A DNA stretch of 64,000 nt from Klebsormidium nitens (taxonomy: Eukaryota; Streptophyta; Klebsormidiophyceae; Klebsormidiales; Klebsormidiaceae): contig DF237011.1 of NCBI GenBank assembly GCA_000708835.1, forward strand, positions 62,001-126,000, in the 5' to 3' direction. The notes beneath the pieces were generated by a model. It made no database searches, had not been told where the DNA came from, and worked only from the letters and a program-made list of their open reading frames with translations. The position numbers and the translations under genes were made by a program. Positions 20,947 through 32,419 of this stretch are shown here, piece by piece; the first letter of the stretch is position 1; every line of letters starts with the position of its first letter.

Positions 20947-23172
20947 ATGGCTAAGCTGCTCAGAGGTTGCATAGTTGCGACACCTATGGCGGTGAAACAG
21001 GAAGTCCTCAGGAGACCTCTTGTCGCGAAACGAGCGACTCTCCCTGAGCTGCCAGAGAGCTTGCGACGCTTCTGGACCGACACCTTTGAACAACGCTTCC
21101 TGCTAGACTACGAGATCTCGGTTCCCAGCAAGCTCATCTCCGAAAACAAACCTTTCCGCGCCATCCTAGTTGCATCTCCTGAGGTTGCTGGTCAAAGGCT
21201 GCCCTTTGCAGGCGAGAAGTTCGTCGGCCTTGTGGAGATCGCCGGAGTGCAGTCGCGTCATTCTCACGTCATCAACGTCCTAGGCGCGGGGAACAAACGC
21301 GTGGTGCCAGCCTGCGACGGCCTCCAAGATCTGACGGTCGGCATGGCGTGGATTGACGTCAGCAACACGACGATCGACGGCCAGGAAGCGCCAGGGCAGC
21401 GGCGCTCTGGCAAGCTGGAATCAGATGCTGTCGCCGAAAGGTTTCGCTTCTTCCAAGGGAAAGGGCCGCTGACGTCACACGTGACGGTCTTCGTTAGCGT
21501 GCTGCTGCAACGAACGTATCTTGAGTGTGAGAGAAGTCGCGTCCGAATCCAACGGACGCCAGAATGGAAGCTTCTGAAGGAAGTCGAGCGCTCTGGAGAC
21601 GCCTTCTTCCGAGGGACGGTAAGTTATTGATGTAGCAGATCTTTCTCGGGGTCCAGAAGCAAACCTCCTATTAAGGTCATGCAAGTATACACTCCTGAAA
21701 GAGCAAATCGTAAAGCGCATCTTACGATTTGCCTCATAACTCGTGTCGAATTTTCAAAATGATCCGGGGTCTTGCTCGAAGCATGGTCTTAACTTTAGCA
21801 GAAGCAGGCACCTTCAGATTCAGCGTTCTGACATAATGGTTTTATATATTTACGGTCACATGGATATTTTTCAGAAAAAAAGTTTGTCCGATTGTGCTAA
21901 GCTTTTCTTTCATCCTAGCACTGGCTGGCGCCCTTGAATGACGCAATCGAGCCTTTTCTGTCTTTCCGAATCTGCTCTCGAATGCTAGCAGGTAGTCAAA
22001 CTACGAAACATCCGAACAAAATCGTAGCTTATAACTTCGCCGCTCCTTCTAAGTTGTTCTACCGTCTTGCAGTTGGCTCCTTCATTGTTAGCAGTCCGAG
22101 GTCTTCAGTTCGCTGCTGCAGAAAGCGATTTGAGGCCATGTATCAACTAATTTCTTCGCCGGTCTCTCTTTGCAACATCCCGGCTTTCTTTGAAGCACAG
22201 AATCACGATCAGCGGATGTCAAAAGCACGCATTTACACACGTCTCGAATTCAACTTGACGCCCACTTGGTAGCGTAATACTTTCAAACCAGCGAATTAGA
22301 AAAATTCGCGAGTCTACCCAAACCGCTTCTTTTTTCTGCGCAGGACGGCTCCACAATCTTTGCGCACTCCTCGGTGCTCGCGAGCGCTTCTTCCCACTTC
22401 CGAGCAGTGCTAGACAAGCGACCAAAACTCATCGGACGCTCCATATTGGGACTCCCGCTGCCAGTTTCTGCCGATGGCGACACGATTCGTGCGTTTCTGA
22501 AGTGCCTGTACGGAGTTCCCGTCCTTCTACTCGCGCTCGAGTACAGACGCCCAACGCTTGAGGTGAGTCACACCTAAGCATCATGAGTTAGTACTCTCGC
22601 TTCTCACCGAACGTGTATACTACTCAATCAGTTGCCTGCTTTGATGGAGGTTACAATTCAACAAAGGTACTGATCAAAGAAAAGCCTTTTGGAACTGCTT
22701 GTACGGATATCCCGTCCCTCTACCCGCGCTCGAGTATCGACGTCCAAAGCTCGAGGTGAGCTTCGAGGTTCTCAGTACATGCAATGATCTAATTTGAACA
22801 GCCTTTATCCCTTTTCAAGAAAGCCCTTGACGTAACGGCTTGCAGGGGAATCTCGGTCTATCGAACCAGAACAAAGATCCACAAACTTCGTTTCTTGTAG
22901 AGCCCAAATCAGGACTACTGTTCGATACGTAAGTCCTGCTTGTAACCAGCGCAGCTAACTCGACACCATTGAAAGCAAGCTCTGATCAACCCGACATCTC
23001 CCGGATGTCTCCATTAATGAACAACAGCATCGTTTCTAGAGTGAAATCATTGCCCTGGACTTTTCTCCTGCAGAGGCTGTATCGACTTGCGGACGCATGC
23101 GGCGCGCGGGGACACTGTCTTGAGATCTCGGACTGCCTGGGTGTGTCCGAAAACGACCTTGCGGACCGGTGA
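20947..23172 (+). CDS. BTB-containing protein with an unrecognised N-terminal domain
   Basis: Three exons, 20947-21618, 22344-22562 and 23074-23172, join in frame to 329 residues. I chose the ATG at 20947; the frame is open upstream only from a TTG. Residues 225-297 (DGSTIFAHSSVLASASSHF, then FLKCLYGVPV) are a BTB core, and the last exon adds RLYRLADACGARGHCLEI, the usual end of a BTB fold. There is no BACK region. The first 224 residues form a domain I do not recognise; it sits where MATH domains sit in MATH-BTB proteins, but I see no MATH motifs. The protein may be a CUL3 adaptor. It sits downstream of, and on the same strand as, the LRB-like gene, but the two are not close paralogues. The final exon is short, so a longer isoform is possible. 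Confidence 0.75.
22070..22125 (+). repeat. Acceptor-side echo of the BTB exon
   Basis: CTTGCAGTTGGCTCCTTCAT onwards to CCGAGGTCTTCAGTTCG resembles the real acceptor and exon start at 22336-22385 (CTGCGCAGGACGGCTCCACA then CTCCTCGGTGCTCGCG). Similarity is moderate. Confidence 0.5.
22684..22766 (+). repeat. Donor-side echo of the BTB exon, still open
   Basis: The copy repeats the last 70 bases of the exon and its donor. It translates without a stop to FWNCLYGYPVPLPALEYRRP then KLE, against FLKCLYGVPVLLLALEYRRP then TLE in the exon, and ends in the donor GTGAGC. The spacing from the exon end is about 195 bp. Confidence 0.88.
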
Positions 23173-24612
23173 CGGCTAGAGGCCCGTGCGCGGGCTAGCG
23201 AAGGCGTAATTGCGAGCTGAATGGACGGAACCGTCCGGCGGACCGGAACGGAACGGAAGCTAGCCGAACGAAAGGAAGCAGAACAGAACGGTGCTATCTG
23301 GTGCTGTCGAGAGGTTAATGCAGCTTGTGCCGAACGATAATAACACGGTTGCAAAGATCCTCTTGGCGACGTGCGCTTGTCCGGCAACAAGCCTAGTGTG
23401 ATCGATCTAAATTATCAACGAGTCAAATAACGTTGCTGCGATAGTCTAGTGGGGACTCAACCCTGACCCTAGAACAAGTCCGTCAGGTCTGGTGATTTAT
23501 CTGGTGGGGTAAGGCCGGGTGTGGATTGTTAAGTCAAGCAGAGTTTGCTGGAAACACCTGTATAGCGAACAGGTCTGAACAGCTAGCTAATCGATGCATG
23601 GTGGTCTTCAGTCGCTGGCCGTCCAGCTCGGCCCGGCCACAGTGAGGCCACTACGTATCTTGACTCTCGACGATTATGCCGCTGAATTCTGTGCAAGACT
23701 TTAGGAAGGCACATGATGCAACATTTCGTAAAGAGTGACAGTGACGACGGCATGGCCTGGCAGCCGGCCGGCGGCCATGATGATGATCAGTTGTCACCGT
23801 AAGCGTTTGGAAACCTTCCGGGCCGGCCAGTGATGATTGATCAGCGTATGTAAATCATGAGTTTTAAACCCTCACGAATCCGCGTTGGAATTCGCAAATT
23901 TAGTGCGCCGCGCGCGAAAACATGATTTCAGCACTTTCGATTCGACCGGCCGTACTCGAAAGTAAACTTCGTATGTTCCCTTCTGCTGGTGCGCGCGCGG
24001 CCGGTTGATCATAGCAGTGCATGCCAGCATTGATTATGATACTAAAAGCACTGCCAGCATGGTTTTTACACAAAAGCACGTAGCGCAAAACTAACACAAA
24101 AGCGCGCTCGAAGCTGTATTCAACATATGGCTGTGCCCATGACGGTCTAGCTCCACTGTCTCTGGTCCTAAAAACCGCAGAGACCAGGGCCGCGATGTTT
24201 ATATATTGTCAGTGTGCCGTGCACGGCATGCCATGGGACGGTAAGCGGATCAACTGAGGTCTATTTGCGTAACGGGATATTGCAAGGATTAATTGAATGA
24301 TCTATGCCAGACAGTTTTTCCGACCACTTGGCACTACGGTACGTCTGTGTGGCAGGCTACTGTGCATGGCCGATGTCAGCAGATTAGACAGTCCGAACTG
24401 TCGTCAAACTGCCTAGGGCACTGATCTAGCGCGCCAGGTACTGAGTCGGATCAGATGGAACCATCATGTTGCCACTCGGCGCTGCAAGCGCTGCATGAGT
24501 CTTACATGTGCAGTGACTGTTTCTGCATACAAAGCTTGGCGTTCGCTGGAGGTTCATGGATTGAAGTCAGTCCCGTGTCTTATCTTTGGTCTAATTTCCA
24601 TAATAACTTGAA
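23173..24612. other. Convergent intergenic region, no gene recognised
   Basis: It lies between the 3' ends of the second BTB gene and the UBLCP1 gene. It is rich in GGCCGGCC- and GATGATCA-type palindromes. No coding signal was seen. Confidence 0.55.
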
Positions 24613-27600
24613 TTAACCTTGGCGTCGCCTTTGCCGCCGTACGTAGACTTCCCACTGTTCGTGATTTAGGTTGCTAAGATCCTCCAACTCTGCAATTGCT
24701 AATAAGTAGTCCGTTAAGTGAAGCAGCTCTCGATCAGATGTTCGGTTAAAGTGGGCCTTTCGAAACGGCCGGATGATGAGCCCGTTCTGCGGATTCATGA
24801 CGAAGTTGTGCCGAATGTCGTCGAACATGATGGTGTTCTTTTCGCTGTAGTGCTGCACGGAAGATGAACAAGCGTCGTTCGCAAGGATTTGAAGTGACCC
24901 TGTTGAGACTGCACTCTTCAACACAGGATAAAATCCTTGCCTCCTTCTCCAGAACTTTTGTAATTGAGGGCAGGCCAATTCAAGTTCATTCTGAAATGTA
25001 AGAGATCGAGCCCTGATAATGATTAAGCAGACAAGCAATCCCGTTAGGATAAGTTGACCAAGAATGAGACTTGCCTGTCGACAAAGAGCAAGCATTTGCT
25101 CGTCTGTTCCTACTCAGGGAGTCCGGGTAAACCCGAGCCAAATTTCTTTGATGAGGGTAAGAAGAAATGAGAGAAGTACTCTGCTTCCAAAGAAATTCAA
25201 GCAATCTCCTTAGGCGGGGATAGGAGAGAAAAAGAAGCTGCAAACAATGAGAACAGAAGAAACAGTGTACTCCTCACCTCCGGGAACTTGCCCCAGATGA
25301 CACCGAGTGGTTTGCAGTCGAAGACGCGATTGCCGGAGCCGATGGTGATCATTGCGCCGTGGTCCATGAGCGCCGTGATCTTGTAACTAGGGTTGGCGAG
25401 AACGCCCAGCTCCTTCATCTTGACCTCCACCCATTTCATCCTGCAAAAGATAAACGTAATTCATTCCCACTTCTTCCGCCTTCTGCTTTCCCTGCTCGTA
25501 TAGTGTCGATTTTCCCCTCTCGAGATTCCCCCACGACATGCTGGCAGAAAACGAGACGGTTCGATGCGCGCTTTTTTCGTGTTCTGCTTGCAAGGTAACG
25601 AATTTTACTTCTCATCATCATCTTTCTCCCCGATCATACCAAGAGAAAGTTTGGCCCAAAATCTCCTGGGAAATATAAGGAACCCTCCGTCTGTCGCTGC
25701 TTGTGTCTAACGTACTCCTTTAATGAATGAATCTAGCAAGCACACGCGCAACTGAGCTTCGAAAAGAACGCAAATCTGTTCCTTCAAACAAGGCCGACTA
25801 CGAACGTCTCAAGCGAAGTTGTTTGTAAGGTCGCCACCTCACCCCGTCGCTGACCAGATGATGATGTCATACTCGCTGTACGCAGCTGCAAGGAACTCGT
25901 GCAGAACTGCGGGACGAACAAAGACGACACCCGTCAGAAAGAGCGCTTGGCAACCGAAAAACACGTATGGGAAACTCGTAATACCACGAAGCGCACATGT
26001 CGGCGTTTGCAGCGACATCGGAGCTGGTAACAGAGCCTGCATGTCGCCATGAAAGTCACGTGGACTTCTCGTGTCCAGGCCAAGGCAGCCTTTGCGACAT
26101 CAAAGAGCGACTCGGTGGTGGATGGAATTCGCCCTCTACTTAGAGAAGTGGTTTGAAGCGAAGAATCGTCGAGATTTCGTTGTTCAGTCGCCGGAGGACC
26201 ACGGGACACTTCGCCTATTTGACCGTTAAAACTAGGGAACTCGTTGGCCAAAAGTCAAGCGATCTCCCCAAGGTAGTTGCTTTACTGGACGGGCGTTCCG
26301 CCATTCGGCGGAGCTGAAAAGTGCTCTCTGTCCCCTCTTTTCACAGAAAGTGGAATGTTACAACCCCTCAACTGACGTTCAAGTATATTTTCCCATAATC
26401 GGGGTTGCGACTATCTTCGTGATGTCAAGTTCTTAGGACTGTTCCCTTCACGGAGCCCGGCAACAAGAAAAGATCTTGAGCTCACCCAGTACATAGAAGC
26501 AATAGTTAATCGATGAAAGACTCTTCATTTGGGAAAGAAGGGGGTTCTGAGTAACAAACCGTCAAATTTGGACGATACAGCACAATTATCGAGGGCGGAA
26601 ATCAGCGATTCTCAAGAATGCGTTTGATGAACGAACTTTCTTCGACAAACTTACAGGGGCGTTGAAGCTCCAGGGGCGTTTCCGCCACCGATCGATGGTC
26701 GAAGAGCGTGTAGTCGATGTCGAGGACTAGGAGCTTCTTTCCGGGCCGGGGCGGGTTCCGTATGACTAGCTGCATAGCGATCGAGAATCAGTGCCTCTTC
26801 AGACTCCGGAATGTCCCTTGAAGAGCGTCGAAAGGCTTTTCCTTTCCTTTTCCGAAGCTTAGACGCATACAAAGTGCGACAAACTTCATCGCTGTCTTGT
26901 GCCCTCGACACCTCCAGGTCTGCTGACCACATGTCCTAGTGCGGGTTCTCCCCTTGTTGGATCAGGCCCCAGGGTGCGAGCAGACACAACGCTTTGACGA
27001 CTTTTCAAATCGCAACGACAGTCTTGTGTAGCCGTTGAGGTTGGAACGATTCCTTCAGCTCAAGCAACGGGGCTCTGCTCGACTTCTTGGGGTGTCTGCA
27101 AAGCTCCTCCAAGTATGGCTTAGACCTTTTGAAAAGCAAAGCAGTCGCGCTCCCTGAAGAATAAGAGCTTTCAGAAGAAGAAAAAAGAGCAGATTGTCGG
27201 CTCACTTTGTACTGTACGATGCGCCGCCGCAGCTTAGCCAGGTTCTCGTCCCTATGCTGGATTGCCTTTTCCTCCTCGGCCGCGATCTCAAAGTCGTCCA
27301 AAATCTCTGGCACATCCTCAGGCTCCACCAACATTTCCTGCTCTGCAGTCCTGCAGCAGCGATCGAAGGCTGATAAGAGAAGGCTTCAGAAAAATGCCAA
27401 ATTGTTGCCGACCATATCTGGCGAGTTTGGATATCAATGGTGAAGATCTAGCATTCCTAACACGCCAGGTCAACAACTCCTTTTACGCAGTCCTGCGACC
27501 GCAGTCGAAGGGTGATGAGAGGATGAATTGAACCAAGAGAACAAGCCTAAAGATCAGACCAGGTTTGGCACGTCTGGATCAGTGATGGTGCACTTGTAGG

Positions 27601-28872
27601 TTCCTTAGTACGCCAGCTCATCAACTCCTTTTCCGCAGTTCTTTCAGCAGCAAGTCGAATGTTGTTTAGAAAGCGACTTAAACTGAAGAACAAGCATAAC
27701 AATCAGGTCAGACTTGGCGAGTCTGAATACCACATTATGGATCTTCGAATCCTTTCTTCACCAGGTTGGATTCCATGAGCGCTCCCAAAAGTTAGTTAGA
27801 TATGCTTGATGCCATGAAGCTGAGCTGTTTGCCACGTCAAGCAGTCGCCATAAATGGACTGTGAATCCTCCATGGAAGTAATCCGAGATGCGCCACCTGG
27901 AGTTTTCCACAGACTTGCCTGCAGGGCTTGCGCTTTGCCAACCGCTCGGTCACGACTTTTGACGGCACTCACTGTGAACATACGCCATTCGACGGCGCAA
28001 AAACATTCGAACAACCTGGAAGAGCAGACCCGTCAATCTTCGGGGTGGTTCTTTAAAACAACACTCCGAGCAAAAAGAAGGTCAGGACTTACCCCATCAT
28101 CATGATCTTGGCCCCTGGTTTTATGGCCAGGTCTGATATGCGGGTGCCATCGTGTGCAAGCTTGCCGGACGCTGCTTTCAATCCAAGCAGCTTCTGACGC
28201 TTGGCGAAGACGCTGGTCTGCAGGTTGATTCTCTCTTTTAGGTCGGCGACAGTTGCTCCACCTTCTATCAGGATCTGCAAAGAAGGAAGCAGTCAGTGAG
28301 CACTGTATAGCTGTCAGTCCGGAAACGACCAAGAGTATCAGAATCTTGTCCAAGGTAGTGGAAGAATGTTTCCAAAGCCTTGAGCATGTGTGGTGGCATC
28401 AATCAATCTTCAACTCTGTGCTTGTTCTGCAAGCAGGAAGAGGCTGGTCCGTCACAGAACTTCAAACCAACAACTTAAAATGTCAAATTCCATCAGCCAG
28501 GGCAAAACATTCATGTGTATACCACCGTGTATCACATGGAATCTGACGTGAGATAGATCGAATGAAGCTTTTGAAGGAGCTCAGATTCCAAGAGCTTCTG
28601 CAAGCTAAAACCTCGTCTCACATACGTTCCTCCCCTAAGTTTCCTCTTTGTGGTCAAAGGCATCCGAGGGGAGCTGCAAAATGACAAAGACCTACAACAT
28701 GCAGCAGTCCTACATTTTCCTCAAGTCAGAAAATGTGCTAAAACAACAATCGCACCGTGTACTCTTTCCCAGACCACTTTATGGTGAAGGCTACTTCGTC
28801 TGCGCCGGCAGTGCCACCCTCTAGCACCGCTGCAGCCATCCCTGAGGAACTGCTCGGTCCTGCATCCCCCAT
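24613..28872 (-). CDS. UBLCP1: UBLCP1: ubiquitin-like domain CTD phosphatase
   Basis: Seven exons on the minus strand, 28756-28872, 28093-28274, 27206-27350, 26655-26769, 25843-25906, 25278-25440 and 24613-24852, join in frame to 341 residues (human UBLCP1 has 318). Residues about 29-100 form a ubiquitin-like fold ending in [10 protein letters not shown]. The phosphatase part starts with [17 protein letters not shown]; Asp165 and Asp167 are the DxDxT nucleophile and acid of the HAD/FCP type. [30 protein letters not shown] and [20 protein letters not shown] are conserved UBLCP1 blocks. In animals the enzyme dephosphorylates the nuclear 26S proteasome through its ubiquitin-like domain and lowers its activity. 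The first donor, GTGCGA, is weak but keeps the frame. The gene shares a 0.66-kb upstream region with the cold-shock gene. Confidence 0.97.
27351..27790 (-). repeat. Acceptor-side echo array in UBLCP1 intron two
   Basis: Plus-strand blocks of the type GCAGTCCTGCAGCAGCGATC followed by GAAGGCTGATAAGAG recur at about 27345, 27488 and 27638, a period of about 145-150 bp. The units also share CGCCAG-TCA-CAACTCCTTTT and the GACT(C)TGGCGAGT(C)TGGAT region. The first unit covers the real acceptor of exon three at 27350; the others lie upstream of it in transcription. Confidence 0.85.
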
Positions 28873-29530
28873 GTCTAACGAGGACCGTGCTCGTGTATCC
28901 AGAAGTTGCCACCGCCTGGTCCTATTGCAAGTCTGCAGATTGATCACTACAAAATTCAAAGCACTAAATGCAGATCGCACTGTTAGAACGCGCAGATTGA
29001 GAGCTGAGCATGGGAAAAACAAATTCGGATATGAGCTGCTGCTTTGAAGAAGTTATTTCTGCTCTGCAGCTCAGCAGGCTACAGTACATATTACCTCCTT
29101 GCAGCTGCATTGCATGCAGATTACCTGGAAGGGTATAGGGTTTGAACTTTGAACGTGCTTTTAGGGTTTGAACTTTGAGCTCCCCAACAAGATGCCCCCG
29201 GTAATGCTCACCGGCCTAGATGACTTAAAAGATCTCCCGGGGGAAGAACAGAATTTCCCTGAGCGCCCCCGAGCTTTCTGGAACCGGTTGCTAGCTGAAT
29301 CAGCCGGTTGAGTGCCCGGTTGAAAGAGATACTTCTGAGTTCTCTGGCGCGCCAGCCTGGATGCTCTTCTCGCGCAGTTTGAAATTGCAGCACCAGCTTC
29401 CAAGTCAAAACTTGAAGCTTGCTCCCTTGTGAGTTCTCTTCCGAAGCTTCCCACTTCAGCAGAGACGCCGGTCCTTACCGCCCGCCCCACCCTTCCTCCT
29501 TTCCTCCCTTCTCCTCCACACGCTCCCACC
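28873..29530. promoter_or_regulatory. Divergent promoter region of UBLCP1 and the cold-shock gene
   Basis: The two start codons face away from each other, 658 bp apart. The right end is a pyrimidine-rich leader (CTTCCTCCTTTCCTCCCTTC, 29489-29508) just before the cold-shock ATG. I could not identify a clear TATA box. Confidence 0.5.
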
Positions 29531-32419
29531 ATGGCTGACCAGGTCGCCCCGGTCGCCGCCAACGGCCCCAAGAAGACCGGCAAGGTCAAGTGGTTCAACT
29601 CGAGCAAGGGCTTCGGGTTCATTACCCCCGACGATGAGGGCGAGGATTTGTTCGTGCACCAGACGAGCATCCACGCAGAGGGCTTCCGGTCCCTGCGCGA
29701 GGCAGAGCCCGTAGAGTACACGGTCGAGACCTCCGACGACGGCCGGACAAAGGCTTTGGATGTCACCGGCCCCGGGGGGGTTCCAGTGCAGGGGGCTCCC
29801 CGCAGGGATGGTTACGGTGGGGGAGGCAGCCGTGGGGGCTTCGGGGGGGCCGCGGCAGGGGGGGTAGACGCGGGGGATTCGGCGGCGCACCCGGGGGGGG
29901 TGACCGTGCCTGCTACAATTGCGGGGAGCCAGGGCACATTGCCAGGGATTGCCAGAGCGAGCCCCAGCAGGGGGGCGGCGCTAGGTTCGGAGGAGGTGGC
30001 AGGTGAGGGCGTATGCCTGTGCAGCTCAACTGCTCTTTGCTTCTAGTGAATTCTGCTTGCACAACCCTGTCTCGCTGCTAACAGCTTGAGGTAAAGCTTT
30101 GTTTCTGGTTGGGGTGGCTGCGCTAAGTGGTATTTACGGGTTTGTTTCTTCTGAATGTACATTCTGTTCTCTGAGTGTATTGCTTGAATTCCATTCGCTG
30201 TCCTCATGAGGGGCTTCCTGAAAAGGCAGGTCATTTGGATCTGGTTGTTGCAAGAACAAATTCTCATCCTCTTGGAATGAGAATAGTGTGATAATGGTCT
30301 GCTTGGATTGGCCAACCAAGCTGCCTTGAAGTCCTGACAGTTCCTGACATGGTAATTCCCCTTTCTCATTACGGCACATTACCTTGGCATTTCCAAGGCT
30401 TCTGAGGCTTACATTCTGCTAATATGGATGCGAAAATGTTCTTACCTGTGCTTTAAGGTTAGGTACGTTGCCAATTCGACACAGTGCCTGTTTGCTGATC
30501 TGTCATTAGGATCACAAGCAAGAGCAATTTTGTGTACTGCCTCTTTAGGCTCACCTTTTCCAGTCACTTTTTGGTGGCCTTTACCATTACCAGAGAGCTC
30601 AGGGCTTTGAGACTCTTTGGTCAAAATACTGAAGATGCACCGTACATTTGGAGTCCTCATCTAGTTTTGGAACAGGCCGCCAGTTTTTGCTGAGGTCTGC
30701 TCAATTCTGCTAATCATGCTGAATTGACATAGACTAGTCATACTTCCAGTTGAATAGGAAGAATCCTTGTCAAACTACTTTGGAAGGGTCCGTTCATTTG
30801 TCTAGCGGTTAAGACTCTGGCTGCGTGGTAATGGTCTTTGCCGATGTTGAGCCGCTTGCTCTGAAGAAGCTTCTTAGTTGCTACCATTCTTCGCGTCAAC
30901 CTTGCCCGCTCCTTTGCCTGCAACAGCCAGTGAGCAGTCTTCAGCTTTATTCAATGGGCGTACCAATGATCAATTTGAACATTGTCTTCAATCCTGACAA
31001 TTGGTGGTTTGCTTTCAGTGGTCTGCTCTTGTTCACCCCTCATTGTGTAAACCTTCTCCTCACATCCACCGACAGTGCTCATTCTGTTTGCCTGGATTCA
31101 TCTGTCTCATTTTCCTTGGTCACACTGCCTCTTTTCCTTGGTCAGTCAATTGCAGAATTATGTTGCATCAGTCGTTCGCTTTGAGGTGTTCTTTTGCCCT
31201 GAGCTTTTGTGTGCCCTTCCCTACTCCTCTAACTTAGTGGGACAGTAGGTAATCTAGGGTCCCAGCAGATATCAGTGAGTTGTCGAACATGTCCAAACCC
31301 GGGTCAAACATATCCAAACCCGGGTCATAGCAAGTCACTAGCTACCGCGACTTGCCTTGGACCTGTCTGTCTTGGAAGGCGCTGCCAAATTTAGCGCAAT
31401 CAACCTGAGTTGTTCGCTCTTATTGTTGGTTGCAACAAATCGGGTTCGGTCTGGCTGGCTGCTCTTAACAATGCTTATGATGTGACGGACAGTTCAAGCA
31501 GAGCTCCCTCTCACGATCGTGGCTCTCGGAGTACCACATTGGCAGTATCTGTCTAGACACTCATTTGAGGATGTGAGCAAACAGGTAGAGCGAAGCTTGT
31601 GAGCTTAGAGCCATTTCATTGCTGTACCTTCAATTTGGCCTTTCCAAATCAATCTTGCAGAATAGTCTGTTTTAGCTCGCTGCGGGAGTGCGGGAAAGTG
31701 TTTTGTTTGCCCTGTCCTTCTGAAGCCCTTCAATCGACCTTGAAACAACGTGGATTTCACCCGACGACCTATGAACCTCAGCAAATTAGAATCTTTTGCT
31801 TTGTATCTTATTGCATCTGAACAAAGACTTTAGGTTAGGTCGGACTCATGGTGGAGTTATGACATGAGAAACTCAGCTGGCTTACGCCGTTTGTCTCTTT
31901 GGCGGAGAGAAGAAGGGCTCATTTATGGCTGTGAGACTCAGCAGTTACACTTACTGCAGTTTACACTTTCAGAGGTGCTTCGCAGAGCTGGTGGTTTGCC
32001 CAAGGGCTGGTGTGTGTGGTGCTCCTCGTCTCTTGTTTCGTCTTTGATTGGTTATTCCTTGTCTCTTGTTTCGTCTTTGGTTGGTCAAATTTCACCAATT
32101 GGGGGACATTGTTCCCTCCTGCTCATATGTTGCATCTCTTTGCGGTTGATCGCTCTTTCATGTTTCCGATTGTTGTTACTCGGCTCTCGAGTAATATGTT
32201 TCCATCTTCTTATCAACACTGTTGCAGGCTGATTGCTGATGCTCTCCCTATTCCATGCTCTCCACGCTCTTGACACTTCACTCATCACTCCTTGGTTGAA
32301 TCTGCCAGCCTCGCTGACATGGTGTCAATCCTTTTCGCAGGTCCGGCGGTTCCCGGGCTTGTTACAACTGCGGACAGGAGGGCCATCTCGCCCGCGACTG
32401 CCCCAACCCCACCCAGTAA
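29531..32419 (+). CDS. Cold-shock-domain, RGG and CCHC zinc-knuckle RNA-binding protein
   Basis: Two exons, 29531-30002 and 32341-32419. The start [20 protein letters not shown] leads into a cold shock domain with RNP1 (KGFGFI) and RNP2 (DLFVHQ), residues about 14-80. A glycine/arginine-rich linker and a CCHC knuckle ([15 protein letters not shown]-x2-C-x4-H-x4-C) follow, and exon two adds a second knuckle ([14 protein letters not shown]) and the stop. This is the layout of plant CSP/GRP2 RNA chaperones, which melt RNA structure and help cold acclimation. The frame breaks between the cold shock domain and the first knuckle: the linker and knuckle are coded one base out, and the switch falls at the run of seven G at 29843-29849. 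One extra G would restore an RGG-rich linker. The intron of 2.3 kb has no recognisable gene. Confidence 0.92.
32021..32085 (+). repeat. Direct repeat of about 33 bp in the cold-shock gene intron
   Basis: GTCTCTTGTTTCGTCTTTG then ATTGGTTATTCCTT is followed at once by GTCTCTTGTTTCGTCTTTG then GTTGGTC. There are two units. It is not derived from an exon. Confidence 0.8.

Noticed and set aside
30784..30840. A tRNA 5' half (TCTAGCGGTTAAGAC D-arm-like)
   Set aside because: No T-arm GTTCRANNC and no matching acceptor stem follow within tRNA length.
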